Assembly: GCA_910574715.1 (NCBI GenBank)
Contig: CAJTCH010000006.1
Span: 1 to 64,000 of the forward strand
From: Lachnospiraceae bacterium
GTDB taxonomy: Bacteria > Bacillota > Clostridia > Lachnospirales > Lachnospiraceae
Direction of reading: 5' to 3'
DNA: 64,000 nucleotides
Part shown: positions 16,672 through 25,713 of the stretch, piece by piece
Position numbering within the stretch: the first letter of the stretch is position 1
Layout: the number at the start of each line of letters is the position of its first letter
Translations under genes and position numbers: made by a program
Notes under the pieces: model-generated
The model's input: the letters and a program-made list of their open reading frames with translations, nothing else
Told to the model about the DNA's origin: nothing
Database searches by the model: none

Positions 16672-17244
16672 TCACTGCCTGACCGGCTGCCCTGCTGCCA
16701 GAAAACATCTTTCGTCATGGGAATAGATCACACCGACCGCCTGCAAATAGGCATAGATAATCGTCGTCCCGACAAATTTCATGCCCCGCTTCTTCAAATC
16801 CTTCGACACCATATCGGAAAGCTCAGACCGGGTCTGTCCCGTCTCATAAATTACCTTACCATCCGTAAAGTGCCACAGATAATCGGAAAAGCTCTGATAT
16901 TCCTGCTGAATTTGACAGAATATCCGTGCATTCGTCACTGCCGCCCGGATCTTCAGCTGATTGCGGATGATGTCTGGATTATTAAGAAGTTCTTCTATTT
17001 TCTCTTCCCCATAACCGCAGACCTTCTCCAGATCAAAATCGTCAAATGCCTTCCTGAAGTTCTCCCGCTTATTCAGCACACATTCCCATGTCAGGCCGGC
17101 CTGAAACGCCTCAAGTACCAACATCTCAAACAGCTTATGATCGTTATGCACCGGAACTCCCCACTCTTCATCATGATACCGGATATATCTCTCGTTCTTA
17201 GGATTCGCCCACTGGCACCGCATCTTTCCATCCGTCCATTCCAT
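16672..17244 (-). CDS. tag: DNA-3-methyladenine glycosylase I
   Basis: The protein (190 residues from the ATG at 17244 behind AGGAAGG) excises 3-methyladenine from alkylated DNA in base excision repair. The zinc-snap ligands of Tag are all visible: a cysteine in MRCQW, a histidine in RYHDEEWG, and a histidine and cysteine in YSHDERCF near the end. The helix-hairpin-helix/substrate region LEAFQAGLTWECVLNKR and the C-terminal MKFVGTTIIYAYLQAVG block are typical. An ATG at 17223 is an alternative start. The longer frame to 17316 lacks a ribosome site. Confidence 0.9.
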   Translation of the reverse strand: MEWTDGKMRCQWANPKNERYIRYHDEEWGVPVHNDHKLFEMLVLEAFQAGLTWECVLNKRENFRKAFDDFDLEKVCGYGEEKIEELLNNPDIIRNQLKIRAAVTNARIFCQIQQEYQSFSDYLWHFTDGKVIYETGQTRSELSDMVSKDLKKRGMKFVGTTIIYAYLQAVGVIYSHDERCFLAAGQPVRQ

Positions 17245-17281
17245 ACTTCCATTCCTTCCTGCTTCTATCTCTTCAACATCT

Positions 17282-17473
17282 TCATCTATTATACGGAATC
17301 TCAGGCCGGAAGTCAAATACTCCTCCGCCCGCAGGGAACAGCTTAATCTCTGTTGATGGTGTCCAGTTCCGCCCCTCCTTCGTCACTTCCGTATGATTCC
17401 AGGCAGAAGCAACCAGAGAAGTCGGAACCTGCTCTTCAAGCAGATAAGAAGCCGCCGCAAGCTCGCAACTCAT
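17282..17473 (-). CDS. Short unrecognised ORF after the response regulator
   Basis: A 63-codon frame starts directly at the stop of the response regulator gene, where a histidine kinase gene would be expected. The sequence (SYLLEEQVPTSLVASAWNH and later GGGVFDFRPEIPY) looks like coding sequence but has no hydrophobic segment and no kinase motif. It may be a remnant, or the start of a decayed gene running into tag. Low confidence. Confidence 0.2.
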   Translation of the reverse strand: MSCELAAASYLLEEQVPTSLVASAWNHTEVTKEGRNWTPSTEIKLFPAGGGVFDFRPEIPYNR

Positions 17474-18160
17474 TCACTCCTTCCACTGATACCCTGATCC
17501 CCGGACCGTGATCAGGTGCTCCGGCTTAGACGGGTTCTTCTCAAGCTTCTCCCGAAGACGGCGCACATATACCGACAGGGTATTGTCATCTACAAAATTC
17601 CCGGCGCCGTCCCACAGTCTGTCCAGGAGTACGCCTCGGGTAAGGATTCTTCCGCTGTTTTGAAGCAGCAGACAAAGAAGCCTGTACTCTGCTCCTGTAA
17701 ATTCCACCGGCTCGCCGCCGATAGAAACTCTGCTTTCCGCAAGATTGACCGACAGATCCCCCGACCGCAAGACATTCTCCCCGGTACTTCCAAGGCTGCT
17801 GCGGCGCAGCAGCGCCCGGATACGGGAACACAGCTCTCCTAATTTGAACGGTTTCGTGATATAATCATCTCCCCCGCAGTCAAGTCCCCGGATCACACTG
17901 GTCTCCTCGTCCGATGCCGTCAGGAAGATGATCGGAACCTGATTGCCGGATTCCCGAAGCTTCTCACATAATGCAAAGCCATTCCCGTCCGGCAATGTCA
18001 CATCAAAAAGAAGGAGGTCAAAATCAGGCTGCTCCCCGAGCAGTCTGAAAGCCTCCTTTATGGTTCTAGCAACTTCTATCTCATATCCGTTTTTCTTCAA
18101 AGAATATGTCAGTCCGTCAACTAGGCTGATATCATCCTCAAGAAGTAATATTTTCTGCAA
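17474..18160 (-). CDS. OmpR/PhoB-family response regulator
   Basis: The 228-residue protein has a receiver domain (acidic pocket LLEDDIS near residue 5-11, phospho-acceptor aspartate in LLLFDVTLPDGNG near 53, LTASDEE and the lysine in YITKPFK near 102) and a winged-helix DNA-binding domain from about residue 130 (EFTGAEYRLLCLLLQNSGRI to LITVRGSGYQW). It would bind direct or inverted repeats near target promoters after phosphorylation. No histidine kinase lies beside it, so it is an orphan in this window. The promoter region upstream carries a palindrome (18231-18246) that could be its own operator. Confidence 0.9.
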   Translation of the reverse strand: MQKILLLEDDISLVDGLTYSLKKNGYEIEVARTIKEAFRLLGEQPDFDLLLFDVTLPDGNGFALCEKLRESGNQVPIIFLTASDEETSVIRGLDCGGDDYITKPFKLGELCSRIRALLRRSSLGSTGENVLRSGDLSVNLAESRVSIGGEPVEFTGAEYRLLCLLLQNSGRILTRGVLLDRLWDGAGNFVDDNTLSVYVRRLREKLEKNPSKPEHLITVRGSGYQWKE

Positions 18161-18202
18161 ACAAATCGCCTCTCTTCATCGTAATATCCTTCTTTCACAT
18201 AT

Positions 18203-18246
18203 ATTATACACGATTCTGAGAAAATATCTGCTTACAAAAATGTAAG
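18203..18246 (-). promoter_or_regulatory. Response-regulator promoter with adjacent palindrome
   Basis: On the minus strand a -10 TATAAT (18208-18203) has a poor -35, and directly upstream lies CTTACATTTTTGTAAG (18246-18231), a 6+6 palindrome. This layout fits activation or autoregulation by a bound regulator. It also sits just after the lysozyme gene region's edge, so a weak terminator role cannot be excluded. Confidence 0.35.
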
Positions 18247-18263
18247 GAATCGTTCCTGATATC

Positions 18264-19256
18264 CTACCGGACGCGAAGTCTCTGTCCTACATAGATCAGA
18301 TTGGGATTACGGATCCCGTTAAGCTGAACCAACCTCTGGTAAGTCGTACCAAACCGGCTGGCGATCCCGCTTAAGGTATCCCCCGGCCTCACTACATAAT
18401 ACGCTTCCTGCCCCGATCCGGCTGTCCTCACCGGTACCCGGATCACCTGACCTGCATAGATCCTGTTCGGGTTCTGGATCCCGTTTAACTGAGCCAGAAC
18501 TGCCGTGCTGGTACCATACCTTTTGGCGATCCCGCTTAAGGTATCGCCATACCGTATCCTGTAGGCGATCATCTGCTCCGGCTGCGGAACTGGTTCCGGT
18601 TTCGGCTCTGGTTTCGGCTCCGGCTCCGGTCTGCCGTCCCTTCCCGCGTACCGATCCCAGTCAGCCGCATTTCCATAGAATACATCCAGGTCCAGATTAC
18701 CGTTATATCCGTCAAGCCGCCCTTCCGAAGTATACTGGTACAGCGTAGGCGCCTTCCACGCTCCCATCCTCTTGGGCAACGGTGCATCCGGATTATAACC
18801 CATCTGTACCCCAAACGCATAGTAATAAGCGTTCCACAGACGATAGCCGGCATCCGCCACCGAACTCCAGTCATGGCCGTTGACCACGGAATTGCTCATA
18901 TAGACGAAGGGCTTCACCCCCGTTAACTGATGAACACGATCCAGCCACTGCTTCACCCAGTCCACACTATTCGTTGCCGCCGTTATCTCCCAGTCCAGCA
19001 CCAGGATCGCTTCCTTCACATATCCTTTGACATTCTCTACAAAATGCTCTGCTTCATCATCCGCGTTATTGCCGCCGGCAAAATGGTACACGCCCAGCTT
19101 CTTCCCTAGGCTCTTAGCCTGTGTGAAAGCCGGATCACAATGGGGGTTCACATAAGAGGTCCCTTCGGTTGCCTTGATGACTACAAATTCACACGGCACC
19201 GCCGCCAGGTCGATTCCCTTCTGCCAACTGCTGATATCAATTCCATTCATACTCAT
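18264..19256 (-). CDS. GH25 lysozyme with two LysM domains
   Basis: The 330-residue protein has a GH25 (Chalaropsis-type) muramidase domain at about 1-205, with [12 protein letters not shown] at the N-terminus, the ILVLDWEI motif holding the catalytic Asp/Glu, and the C-terminal YQYTSEG/DLDVFYG blocks. A Pro-Glu-Lys linker (about 208-230) leads to two LysM peptidoglycan-binding domains, both with [17 protein letters not shown] and QLNGIxNPNxIYxGQ. There is no signal peptide, as in phage endolysins, so it may be a captured phage lysin needing a holin, or be released on lysis. The start is ATG behind GAAGGGAG. Confidence 0.9.
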   Translation of the reverse strand: MSMNGIDISSWQKGIDLAAVPCEFVVIKATEGTSYVNPHCDPAFTQAKSLGKKLGVYHFAGGNNADDEAEHFVENVKGYVKEAILVLDWEITAATNSVDWVKQWLDRVHQLTGVKPFVYMSNSVVNGHDWSSVADAGYRLWNAYYYAFGVQMGYNPDAPLPKRMGAWKAPTLYQYTSEGRLDGYNGNLDLDVFYGNAADWDRYAGRDGRPEPEPKPEPKPEPVPQPEQMIAYRIRYGDTLSGIAKRYGTSTAVLAQLNGIQNPNRIYAGQVIRVPVRTAGSGQEAYYVVRPGDTLSGIASRFGTTYQRLVQLNGIRNPNLIYVGQRLRVR

Positions 19257-19456
19257 AAATATCGCTCCCTTCTATATATAAATATGAAAAAGAACGATAT
19301 CCGGTACTAAAAATAAAGCATTCAGCACTCTCTCCTGCAATACGCCCTCACCGTCAGCCACAGAAACAGTGCAATCTTAAGAGTATCCTGAACATTCTTA
19401 CATCTTGCCGATAAAAATAATGTACAGCTTACCATAGCAAGAATCGGCAGGAAACC

Positions 19457-19776
19457 TCACAAAGTTATGGCAGCCTGTGTCCGCCCTACATTAAGAGCCG
19501 GTATCACAAATGTCGTCCATAGCATCTGCACCGACGTTTTAAGCCCGTCCGCTCCGAATGCCAGATGTATCCTTCCGCCAATTCCAGAGAATGAACGTCC
19601 GTTCCTGCTTTCCCTACTATTTTCTGTTGGATTGCTCCCATGCGTTTCTGGTATGAAGTCATAATCCCAGGAACACCCGGATGCCCCTGCGCGGCTGATA
19701 ATGCGGCTTCCTTGCTTCCATACCACTCTACCACTTTTGCAAAATTCTGGTTCTTATCAAGGTCAGGATGATCCAT
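19457..19776 (-). pseudogene. Fragment resembling the C-terminal domain of a MerR-type regulator
   Basis: Read on the minus strand, the frame from 19776 (DLDKNQNFAKVVEWYGSKEAALSAA, then SYQKRMGAIQQKI) looks like the helical effector domain of MerR-family regulators. It lacks the DNA-binding half. A shift near 19570 is needed to connect to a second frame that continues to a stop at 19457. It is therefore a truncated and frameshifted relic. Family assignment is tentative. The neighbouring stretch 19257-19456 has a 37-codon frame on the minus strand without a ribosome site and nothing else supported. Confidence 0.35.
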
Positions 19777-19908
19777 GACGGCTTTGATCTTCTTAAATGG
19801 AATGTCAAACTGAAAGAAATTGACACAGCCTTCGCATTTCTCAAGATCGTGAGATATCTGCCGAAGGATGCAGAAAAGAAATACCTTGCCGGTATCTTAA
19901 CAGATTCC

Positions 19909-19927
19909 GGCGGGGAAATTCCCCGCC
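19909..19927. terminator. GC-rich hairpin
   Basis: GGCGGGGAA pairs with TTCCCCGCC around a single base, followed on the plus strand by ATTTTC. It lies 42 bases past the stop of the minus-strand gene at 19969 and could end that transcript or a plus-strand one. The rest of 19777-19968 holds a 68-codon plus-strand frame with no ribosome site that is not supported as a gene. Confidence 0.45.
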
Positions 19928-19968
19928 ATTTTCACAGTATAAGAATTCCTGTCTTAAAAGAATGGTCT

Positions 19969-20655
19969 CTATGAGAACGGCAGCTCCTCACCATCTTCAT
20001 CCCACTCCATCAATTCCTGTTCAACCACCTCGTCATATTCCTCCAGGATCTTCTCTATCCGTCTTTCCGCTTCCTGATTCCCCGAAACCTTATACAGTTC
20101 GCCCGCCGCAATAAAGAGAACCTCATTCTCATCTGTACACTCCGTATCTTCATGGATGTATTTCTCGATCAATGCTTCTGCCTCTTCATAATTACCGCCG
20201 TTCATATACGCATACACACCTGATGATACTGCCAGCATATTGTCCTCTTCCTTCTCCATCCATTCCCTGCTCAGCCTGACAGCCTCTTCATTCCTTCCAA
20301 GATTCCCCAATGCAGAGATTCTTAAAAAATCAAAATCTGATGACGATATCTCCTTCCATGCGAACATCTCAAGCATATCCACACACACCTCAAGCAGTTC
20401 TTCCCACATACCGCGCATATCAAGCTCACCGATGTAATCCTCAAGCCATCCTTCTATATCATATACAAAGTCCGTCACATCATCCAACTGATATAATTCC
20501 TGCGCATATCCGGCGTCCCTGCTCCGCTCCTCCCTGACGATCTCTTTGAGGAGATCAAACGCAGCTCCCCAACAGGAGCTATCCTGATCGATCCCCATCA
20601 TATTATTATAGCATTTTCCAGTCAAACTGTTAAATCTTCTCCATTTTGTGTTCAT
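19969..20655 (-). CDS. Hypothetical TPR-like acidic protein
   Basis: From the ATG at 20655, behind AAAGGAAAAAG, the protein has 228 residues. It is acidic and helical, with paired helices reminiscent of tetratricopeptide repeats (LGNLGRNEEAVRLSREWME, then YMNGGNYEEAEALIEKYI, then GNQEAERRIEKILEEY). No transmembrane segment or catalytic motif is present. Such proteins usually mediate protein contacts. It is a single gene between the MerR-type relic and a MITE-end relic. The longer frame to 20751 has no ribosome site. Confidence 0.6.
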   Translation of the reverse strand: MNTKWRRFNSLTGKCYNNMMGIDQDSSCWGAAFDLLKEIVREERSRDAGYAQELYQLDDVTDFVYDIEGWLEDYIGELDMRGMWEELLEVCVDMLEMFAWKEISSSDFDFLRISALGNLGRNEEAVRLSREWMEKEEDNMLAVSSGVYAYMNGGNYEEAEALIEKYIHEDTECTDENEVLFIAAGELYKVSGNQEAERRIEKILEEYDEVVEQELMEWDEDGEELPFS

Positions 20656-20965
20656 TTTCTTTTTCCTTTCTAGGATTTGATGTAATTCTATTATAATTCT
20701 TTTCTTCCCCAAAAACAAGCAATACCGCAGTGCTTGCCCCGATTGTTGCACTTCACGTCCATACCGGCATTTTCGGTTTTTTTTATCATATTTTAGGTTT
20801 TAAATAATATTTCTATTTTCCTATTGCATTAATTCCTGATCTATATTACACTACGCTAAAGTACGCGTTGACGGACGCTAGTACATCATTGCGGTTTCCA
20901 TTTAAAAAGATATATCCGCGTGCTTTTTCACGGTTACAGATTGATTGTCAAGAGAGGAGACAAGA
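20656..20965. other. Intergenic stretch with a MITE-end relic
   Basis: This 310-base AT-rich gap separates diverging genes. At 20878-20894 the sequence CTAGTACATCATTGCGG matches the MITE terminal repeat for its first 15 bases, but no second end or long palindrome is nearby, so it is a relic or chance trace of the element family. Nothing else was recognised. Confidence 0.5.
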
Positions 20966-21295
20966 ATGGATCAAAAAGAATTATTGGAACAGATAAACAA
21001 GACGCTCACCGATAATCCGGGGAAGATTATCAAGGTCAGAGACACCTTCGACGAGATGTTCGCGGGCCGCAGTATCAACAGCGCCCAGGCCATCGGCGAC
21101 AAGGAGTACGAGAGGATCCGCTCCCATTTCCGGGACATGGGATTACCGCTTAGCTGGTGCACTGACAAGACTACCCTCTTTCAGTTATATAAGGCTATCA
21201 ACCAGCGCCGGGACAGAGACAGGCATGATGCGTTTACCTCGGCCAAGAAGTCGTCAAAGCCTAAGAAGAAAGGTCTGTTTGGTTTCTTAAATTAA
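20966..21295 (+). CDS. Hypothetical small basic protein
   Basis: The protein has 109 residues from the ATG at 20966, which follows GAGAGGAGACAAGA. It is helical (ELLEQINKTLTDNPGKIIKV, then DKEYERIRSHFRDMG) and ends with a lysine-rich tail (SSKPKKKGLFGFLN) that could contact membrane or nucleic acid. No family recognised. It converges on the AspT-like transporter gene and is ended by the shared terminator at 21325. Confidence 0.6.
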   Translation: MDQKELLEQINKTLTDNPGKIIKVRDTFDEMFAGRSINSAQAIGDKEYERIRSHFRDMGLPLSWCTDKTTLFQLYKAINQRRDRDRHDAFTSAKKSSKPKKKGLFGFLN

Positions 21296-21324
21296 CCGGC
21301 AGCCATTTCTCTGTGAAAAGCTTC

Positions 21325-21362
21325 AGGGGCAGCTATGGTTCATATGATCCATAGCTGCCCCT
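21325..21362. terminator. Bidirectional terminator ending the fumarate-reduction operon
   Basis: AGGGGCAGCTATGG pairs perfectly with CCATAGCTGCCCCT around a 10-base loop, followed by ATTTTA. It lies between the small basic protein gene (plus) and the transporter gene (minus), and marks the 3' end of the 13-gene Hdr-Flx-Frd-Fum cluster. Confidence 0.8.
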
Positions 21363-21383
21363 ATTTTAGGACTATCTGTTTAT

Positions 21384-22595
21384 CTAACAGAACAATATGA
21401 TCAGCTGTGAGGCAAGCACCACCGCGATCAGTGCGATCGGGTAGGTCGCCGCGTATGCTGACGCAATGTCCTCCGTTCCGGCCATATTGATCAGCGTCCC
21501 AAGCGCCGGCGTACTGGTCATGCCCCCGGTCAGCGAACCGAGATTATTGAGCAGCGGCAGTTTCAGAATCTTCTTTGCAATAACGAATCCGATGATCATC
21601 GGAAGGATCGTCATGATCGCTCCATAGAGGAAATAGATCGGCTCAAAATACTGCACGAATTTCGCACCGCCGGACACCCCTGCTCCGATCAGGAACAGCA
21701 TCAATCCCAATTCCCTCAGCATCTTAAGCGTAGAACTCTTCGGCACGATGGATATCTTTCCAATATGCCCGTAATGCCCAAACACCAAAGCCGTCAACAG
21801 ACATCCTCCGGTAGTCGTCAGCGAGAAGTTCCGGTAACTGATGCTTCCCACCAGGATCCCTACGACTGCTGCCAGCGAAAACGCCATAAAACCGAACTCA
21901 TCCACTTCTGTCAGGATCAGGTTCTTCTTCCTGCTGCTTCCGCCTTCTTTTGCGGCGATCTTCGCCACCTCTTCATTCATATCAGCCTTCATGATCTTCG
22001 GTACGATCTGTACGAATAAGACCACTCCGATCACGCCGAACAGATAAGCGATACCGTACCCTACGGATACCAGCGCCTCTAAGTCAGCGCCGACTGCCGC
22101 CTTCGATGCGGAGAATGCCGGCGTACTGGTCAGCGCACCCGAAAGGATACCAACCAGGATCGCCTTGAACTGTTCGTGTTCAAGATCCGTAAAGTTCCCG
22201 CCGATAAAAATGCATAGCACACAGGTAGCCGCCGCCGCAAGGATAATGATCGCGCCGAGCAGGACATAGGACTTAAAATTCCGCTTCAGATTCCCGAAGA
22301 AGTTCGGTCCCGCGATGAAACCAACGGAAGTCACAAAGAACACCAGACCCATATTCTCGACAATCTTCAGCGCATCTGTAGCAAATGTCACTTCTCCTGC
22401 CATCAGGTTATCCGACAGCTTCGTATATAACAGGCATCCATAGACCAGAGCAACAATAAATACTCCGGCAGTTCCAAGGTCGATTCCCTTCACTTCGATC
22501 CTGCCGATGGAATATCCGACGGCAGCAATTGCGAAGATCGAGAATGTCAGAAATACTACAGCCTTAACTGCCAATATCCCTCCAAATAACTCCAT
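21384..22595 (-). CDS. AspT/YidE-type (AAE family) transporter, likely dicarboxylate
   Basis: The 403-residue membrane protein has about ten helices in two repeated halves. Each half carries the family's block: GLVFFVTSVGFIAGP with GALTSTPAFSA in the first, and GLMLFLIGAGVSGG with GGMTSTPALGT in the second. This is the Asp-Al_Ex domain of aspartate:alanine exchangers. The central RCK/TrkA-C domains of AspT are absent; only a short charged loop (KIAAKEGGSSRKKN) separates the halves. The start ATG at 22595 follows GGGAG; earlier codons lack a ribosome site. It is last in the operon with fumarase, fumarate reductase and malate dehydrogenase, so uptake of malate, fumarate or aspartate, or succinate export, is inferred. 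Confidence 0.75.
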   Translation of the reverse strand: MELFGGILAVKAVVFLTFSIFAIAAVGYSIGRIEVKGIDLGTAGVFIVALVYGCLLYTKLSDNLMAGEVTFATDALKIVENMGLVFFVTSVGFIAGPNFFGNLKRNFKSYVLLGAIIILAAAATCVLCIFIGGNFTDLEHEQFKAILVGILSGALTSTPAFSASKAAVGADLEALVSVGYGIAYLFGVIGVVLFVQIVPKIMKADMNEEVAKIAAKEGGSSRKKNLILTEVDEFGFMAFSLAAVVGILVGSISYRNFSLTTTGGCLLTALVFGHYGHIGKISIVPKSSTLKMLRELGLMLFLIGAGVSGGAKFVQYFEPIYFLYGAIMTILPMIIGFVIAKKILKLPLLNNLGSLTGGMTSTPALGTLINMAGTEDIASAYAATYPIALIAVVLASQLIILFC

Positions 22596-22667
22596 GTCAT
22601 TTGACTCCCTTCTATAAATAAAGCAGTTCATTCTTCAACATCTGAGCTATTACTATTACAGTGTTGC

Positions 22668-23228
22668 TTATTCGTGCTCCTTTAAGTATGCGGCTCTTCC
22701 GCTCTCATACAGGTTATTTCCCTCGCTGTCGATAATGACAACCAACGGCATATCCTCTACATACAGCTTCCGAAGCGCCTCGGCTCCCAGATCTTCGTAA
22801 GCAATCAGCTCTGCCTTCTTGATACATTTTGCAAGAAGCGCGCCTGCGCCGCCGATGGCTCCGAAGTATACTCCAGAGTATTTCTTCATCGCGTCAACGA
22901 CCTCCGGCAAACGTGCGCCCTTACCGATCATGCCGCGCGCGCCCACAGACATCATGGTCGGCGCATAGGCGTCCATACGCCCGCTGGTGGTCGGTCCCGC
23001 GGAACCGATGACCTGCCCCGGCTTCGCCGGAGTCGGTCCTACATAATAGATCGTAGCGTCTGTTGGATCAAACGGGATCTTCTCCCCCTTCTCCAGCGCC
23101 TCGCACATCCTCTTGTGGCCTGCGTCGCGGGATGTGTAGATCGTTCCTGTCACAAGTACGCTGTCGCCCGCGTGCAGTGTCTTCGCAAGCTCTTCTGTCA
23201 ATGGTAATGTAATCTTCTTTGCTGCCAT
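22668..23228 (-). CDS. fumB: Class I fumarate hydratase, beta subunit (C-terminal domain)
   Basis: The 186-residue protein is the C-terminal half of class I iron-sulfur fumarases: LHAGDSVLVTGTIYTSRDAGHKR at the start, the PGQVIGSAGPTTSGRMD loop (residues 70-90) that binds substrate carboxylates, and GARGMIGKG. It forms the active enzyme with the alpha subunit encoded one base upstream. The reaction is malate = fumarate + water. Tartrate dehydratase has the same fold, but the fumarate reductase and malate dehydrogenase genes in the operon favour fumarase. Confidence 0.9.
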   Translation of the reverse strand: MAAKKITLPLTEELAKTLHAGDSVLVTGTIYTSRDAGHKRMCEALEKGEKIPFDPTDATIYYVGPTPAKPGQVIGSAGPTTSGRMDAYAPTMMSVGARGMIGKGARLPEVVDAMKKYSGVYFGAIGGAGALLAKCIKKAELIAYEDLGAEALRKLYVEDMPLVVIIDSEGNNLYESGRAAYLKEHE

Positions 23229-23229
23229 C

Positions 23230-24072
23230 TTAGATCACCTCCGATTTGTGGCGTGTAACATGGCAGTTGATGTTGACTGCACATGGCATGCCTGCAATAT
23301 GGGTCGGCAGAGTTTCAATATTTAATCCGATCGCCGTAGTCTTTCCGCCGAAGCCCTGCGGCCCGATGCCAAGCTTATTGATCTTCTCTAACATCTCTTT
23401 TTCAAGATCTGCATAGAATGCATCCGGGTTGGAGGAATCGATCGGCCGCATCAGCGCTTTCTTCGCAAGGAGCGCCGCCTTATCGAAGGTCCCGCCGATA
23501 CCGACGCCTACGACCATCGGCGGACACGGATTCGGTCCCGCTGTCTCTACCACCTCGAGGATGAAGTCCTTGATCCCCTGTAACCCATGAGACGGCTTGA
23601 ACATGCGGATCTGGCTCATATTCTCGCTTCCGAAGCCCTTAGGCCCAACGGTCACCTTGATCTGCTCGCCCGGAACGATCTCCGTGTAGAGCATTGCCGG
23701 CGTATTGTCTCCGGTATTGCCGCGGCGCACCGGGTCCTTTACAACAGATTTCCGAAGATATCCCTTGTCGTAACCGCGGCGCACACCCTCGTCAACCGCA
23801 TCCGCAAGATTGCCTCCGATCAAGTGTACATCCTGCCCGATCTCAAGGAATACGCACGCCATACCCGTATCCTGGCAGATCGGCACGCACTCTCTGTCTG
23901 CAATCTCGAAGTTCTCGATGATGTTATCTAGAACACCTTTGGCAATCTCTCCGTCCTCGCACGCGCGGCAACCCTTGATCGCACACTTCACGTCCTCGGG
24001 AAGATGCTCATTCGCTTCGATACAAAGCTTCTCTACGACATCCGTAATCTTGCTTACTTCTATCTCACGCAT
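23230..24072 (-). CDS. fumA: Class I fumarate hydratase, alpha subunit
   Basis: The 280-residue protein is the N-terminal half of class I fumarase, which holds an oxygen-sensitive [4Fe-4S] cluster that acts as Lewis acid. Candidate cluster cysteines lie in [13 protein letters not shown] (near residue 61) and [16 protein letters not shown] (near residue 186), with a further one in [10 protein letters not shown] near the end. Together with the beta subunit it interconverts malate and fumarate. It begins 17 bases after the fumarate-reductase flavoprotein gene, behind a GGAG site, and so feeds that enzyme directly. Confidence 0.9.
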   Translation of the reverse strand: MREIEVSKITDVVEKLCIEANEHLPEDVKCAIKGCRACEDGEIAKGVLDNIIENFEIADRECVPICQDTGMACVFLEIGQDVHLIGGNLADAVDEGVRRGYDKGYLRKSVVKDPVRRGNTGDNTPAMLYTEIVPGEQIKVTVGPKGFGSENMSQIRMFKPSHGLQGIKDFILEVVETAGPNPCPPMVVGVGIGGTFDKAALLAKKALMRPIDSSNPDAFYADLEKEMLEKINKLGIGPQGFGGKTTAIGLNIETLPTHIAGMPCAVNINCHVTRHKSEVI

Positions 24073-24089
24073 AGTCTAATCTCCTTTTT

Positions 24090-25700
24090 CTATCTCTCAT
24101 GCCTTGCATACTTCGGCAGAAGCTTCGGTGATACTTCTTCTGTAGCGGCAGAAGCTCCTCTAAGCTCCTCGTCATAGCTTGCCACATGGTCAAGATTCAT
24201 AGCGCCAAGCTCTACTTCCTTTGCCTTCGCCGCCGCTTTCTTACCTGCATTTCTTCCAAATACAATCACGTCAAGAAGGGAATTGCCCATCAGACGGTTT
24301 CTTCCGTGGATTCCGCCTGCGGCTTCTCCTGCTGCCAGGAGGTTCGGAATGTTCTTCGTAAATCCTTCTCCGTCGATCTCAAGACCGCCGTTTTGATAAT
24401 GCAGTGTAGGATAGATCAGGATCGGCACCTTTCTCATATCAATTCCGTATTTCATGTACATACGGAACATAGCCGGAATCCTCTTCTCGATCGTTCCTTC
24501 TCCGCCGAGGATCTCGATCATAGGCGTATCAAGCCATACGCCTTTCTGTCCGCTTGGTGCCTCTACGCCGCGTCCTTCCCTGCATTCGCGGATTACGCCT
24601 GACGCATTGACATCACGCGTCTCCAATGGATGGATATAAGCTTCACCCTCTGCGTTGACAAGCTGCGCGCCCACAGAACGAACCTTCTCTGTAACAAGCG
24701 CGCCCTGGATCTGTACCGGATGAGCAACGCCCGTCGGATGATACTGGATGGAATCCTGGTAGAGAAGCGGTACGCCTGCCCTGTAACCCAAGATCAGTCC
24801 GTCCGCGGTTGCTCCGTAATGGTTAGACGTCGGGAAGCCCTGGTAATGCATTCTTCCTGCACCGCCTGTTGCGATCACCACCGTCTTCGCCCTTGCAACC
24901 GAGTAGTCTCCCGTCTCCATGTTGAGAAGGACCGCGCCTGCCGCCTGCCCCTTGTCATCCTTGATGATCTCTACCGCGGAGGTGAATTCAATCACCGGGA
25001 TCTGGCGGTTCAGAACTTCGTCGCGGAGAGTACGCATGATCTCTGCGCCGGAATAGTCCTTACATGCATGCATTCTCTTTCTGGAGGTACCGCCGCCGTG
25101 GGTCGTTACCATACGTCCGTCTGCATCCTTATCAAACATAACGCCAAGCTCATTCAGCCATTTGATCGCATCCGGCGCTTCCATTACGAGACGTTTTACC
25201 AGTTCCGGCCTTGCGGCAAAGTGTCCGCCGCCAAAGCAGTCCAGATAGTGCTGAACCGGAGAGTCGTTCTCCTTATCTGCCGCCTGGATACCGCCTTCCG
25301 CCATCATCGTATTGGCGTCGCCGATACGAAGCTTCGTCACGATCATAACATTAGCGCCTGCGTTGTGGGCTTCGATGGCACAGGAGGAACCTGCGCCGCC
25401 TCCGCCGATCACAAGTACGTCCACATCATAATCAACCTTCGTGATATCAACCTTGTCATTGACCAGACGGCTTGTGGAGTGAAGCATCTCCGCCAGTTCA
25501 AGAGGCGCTTTCTGTCCTTTATTCGGACCTACCTTGATCTCGGCAAAAGCGTCTGGATTATAATCAGGATGGAACTCCTTAAGAAGAGCATCTTTTTCAT
25601 CAGCGGTCAGACGTCTCGGCTCTGTAGACATACGTTTTTCTCTTGTAGCCTCTACCTTTTTGATGGATTCCATCATATTCTCTGGATATGGTGTATACAT
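24090..25700 (-). CDS. Soluble fumarate-reductase flavoprotein (FrdA/TfrA type)
   Basis: From ATG 25700 behind GGGAGGT the protein has 536 residues. A Rossmann FAD motif (GGGGAG, 99-104) follows an unusual N-terminal extension of about 90 residues. The catalytic set of the succinate dehydrogenase/fumarate reductase family is visible: QYHPTGV (H321), ETRD (R362), LHYQNGG (H434), and AGGIHGRNRLMGNSL (R467/R469). Where quinone-linked enzymes have the FAD-binding histidine (SHT...AEGG), this one has N130 in GDANTMMAEGG, so FAD should be non-covalent, as known for thiol:fumarate reductase. It has no membrane partner. It should reduce fumarate to succinate using electrons from the iron-sulfur protein encoded 13 bases upstream. 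Confidence 0.85.
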   Translation of the reverse strand: MYTPYPENMMESIKKVEATREKRMSTEPRRLTADEKDALLKEFHPDYNPDAFAEIKVGPNKGQKAPLELAEMLHSTSRLVNDKVDITKVDYDVDVLVIGGGGAGSSCAIEAHNAGANVMIVTKLRIGDANTMMAEGGIQAADKENDSPVQHYLDCFGGGHFAARPELVKRLVMEAPDAIKWLNELGVMFDKDADGRMVTTHGGGTSRKRMHACKDYSGAEIMRTLRDEVLNRQIPVIEFTSAVEIIKDDKGQAAGAVLLNMETGDYSVARAKTVVIATGGAGRMHYQGFPTSNHYGATADGLILGYRAGVPLLYQDSIQYHPTGVAHPVQIQGALVTEKVRSVGAQLVNAEGEAYIHPLETRDVNASGVIRECREGRGVEAPSGQKGVWLDTPMIEILGGEGTIEKRIPAMFRMYMKYGIDMRKVPILIYPTLHYQNGGLEIDGEGFTKNIPNLLAAGEAAGGIHGRNRLMGNSLLDVIVFGRNAGKKAAAKAKEVELGAMNLDHVASYDEELRGASAATEEVSPKLLPKYARHER

Positions 25701-25713
25701 ATTCTGACCTCCC

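Noticed and set aside
19768-19974. 68-codon plus-strand frame
   Set aside because: No ribosome site or recognisable domain, and it runs over a terminator-like hairpin.
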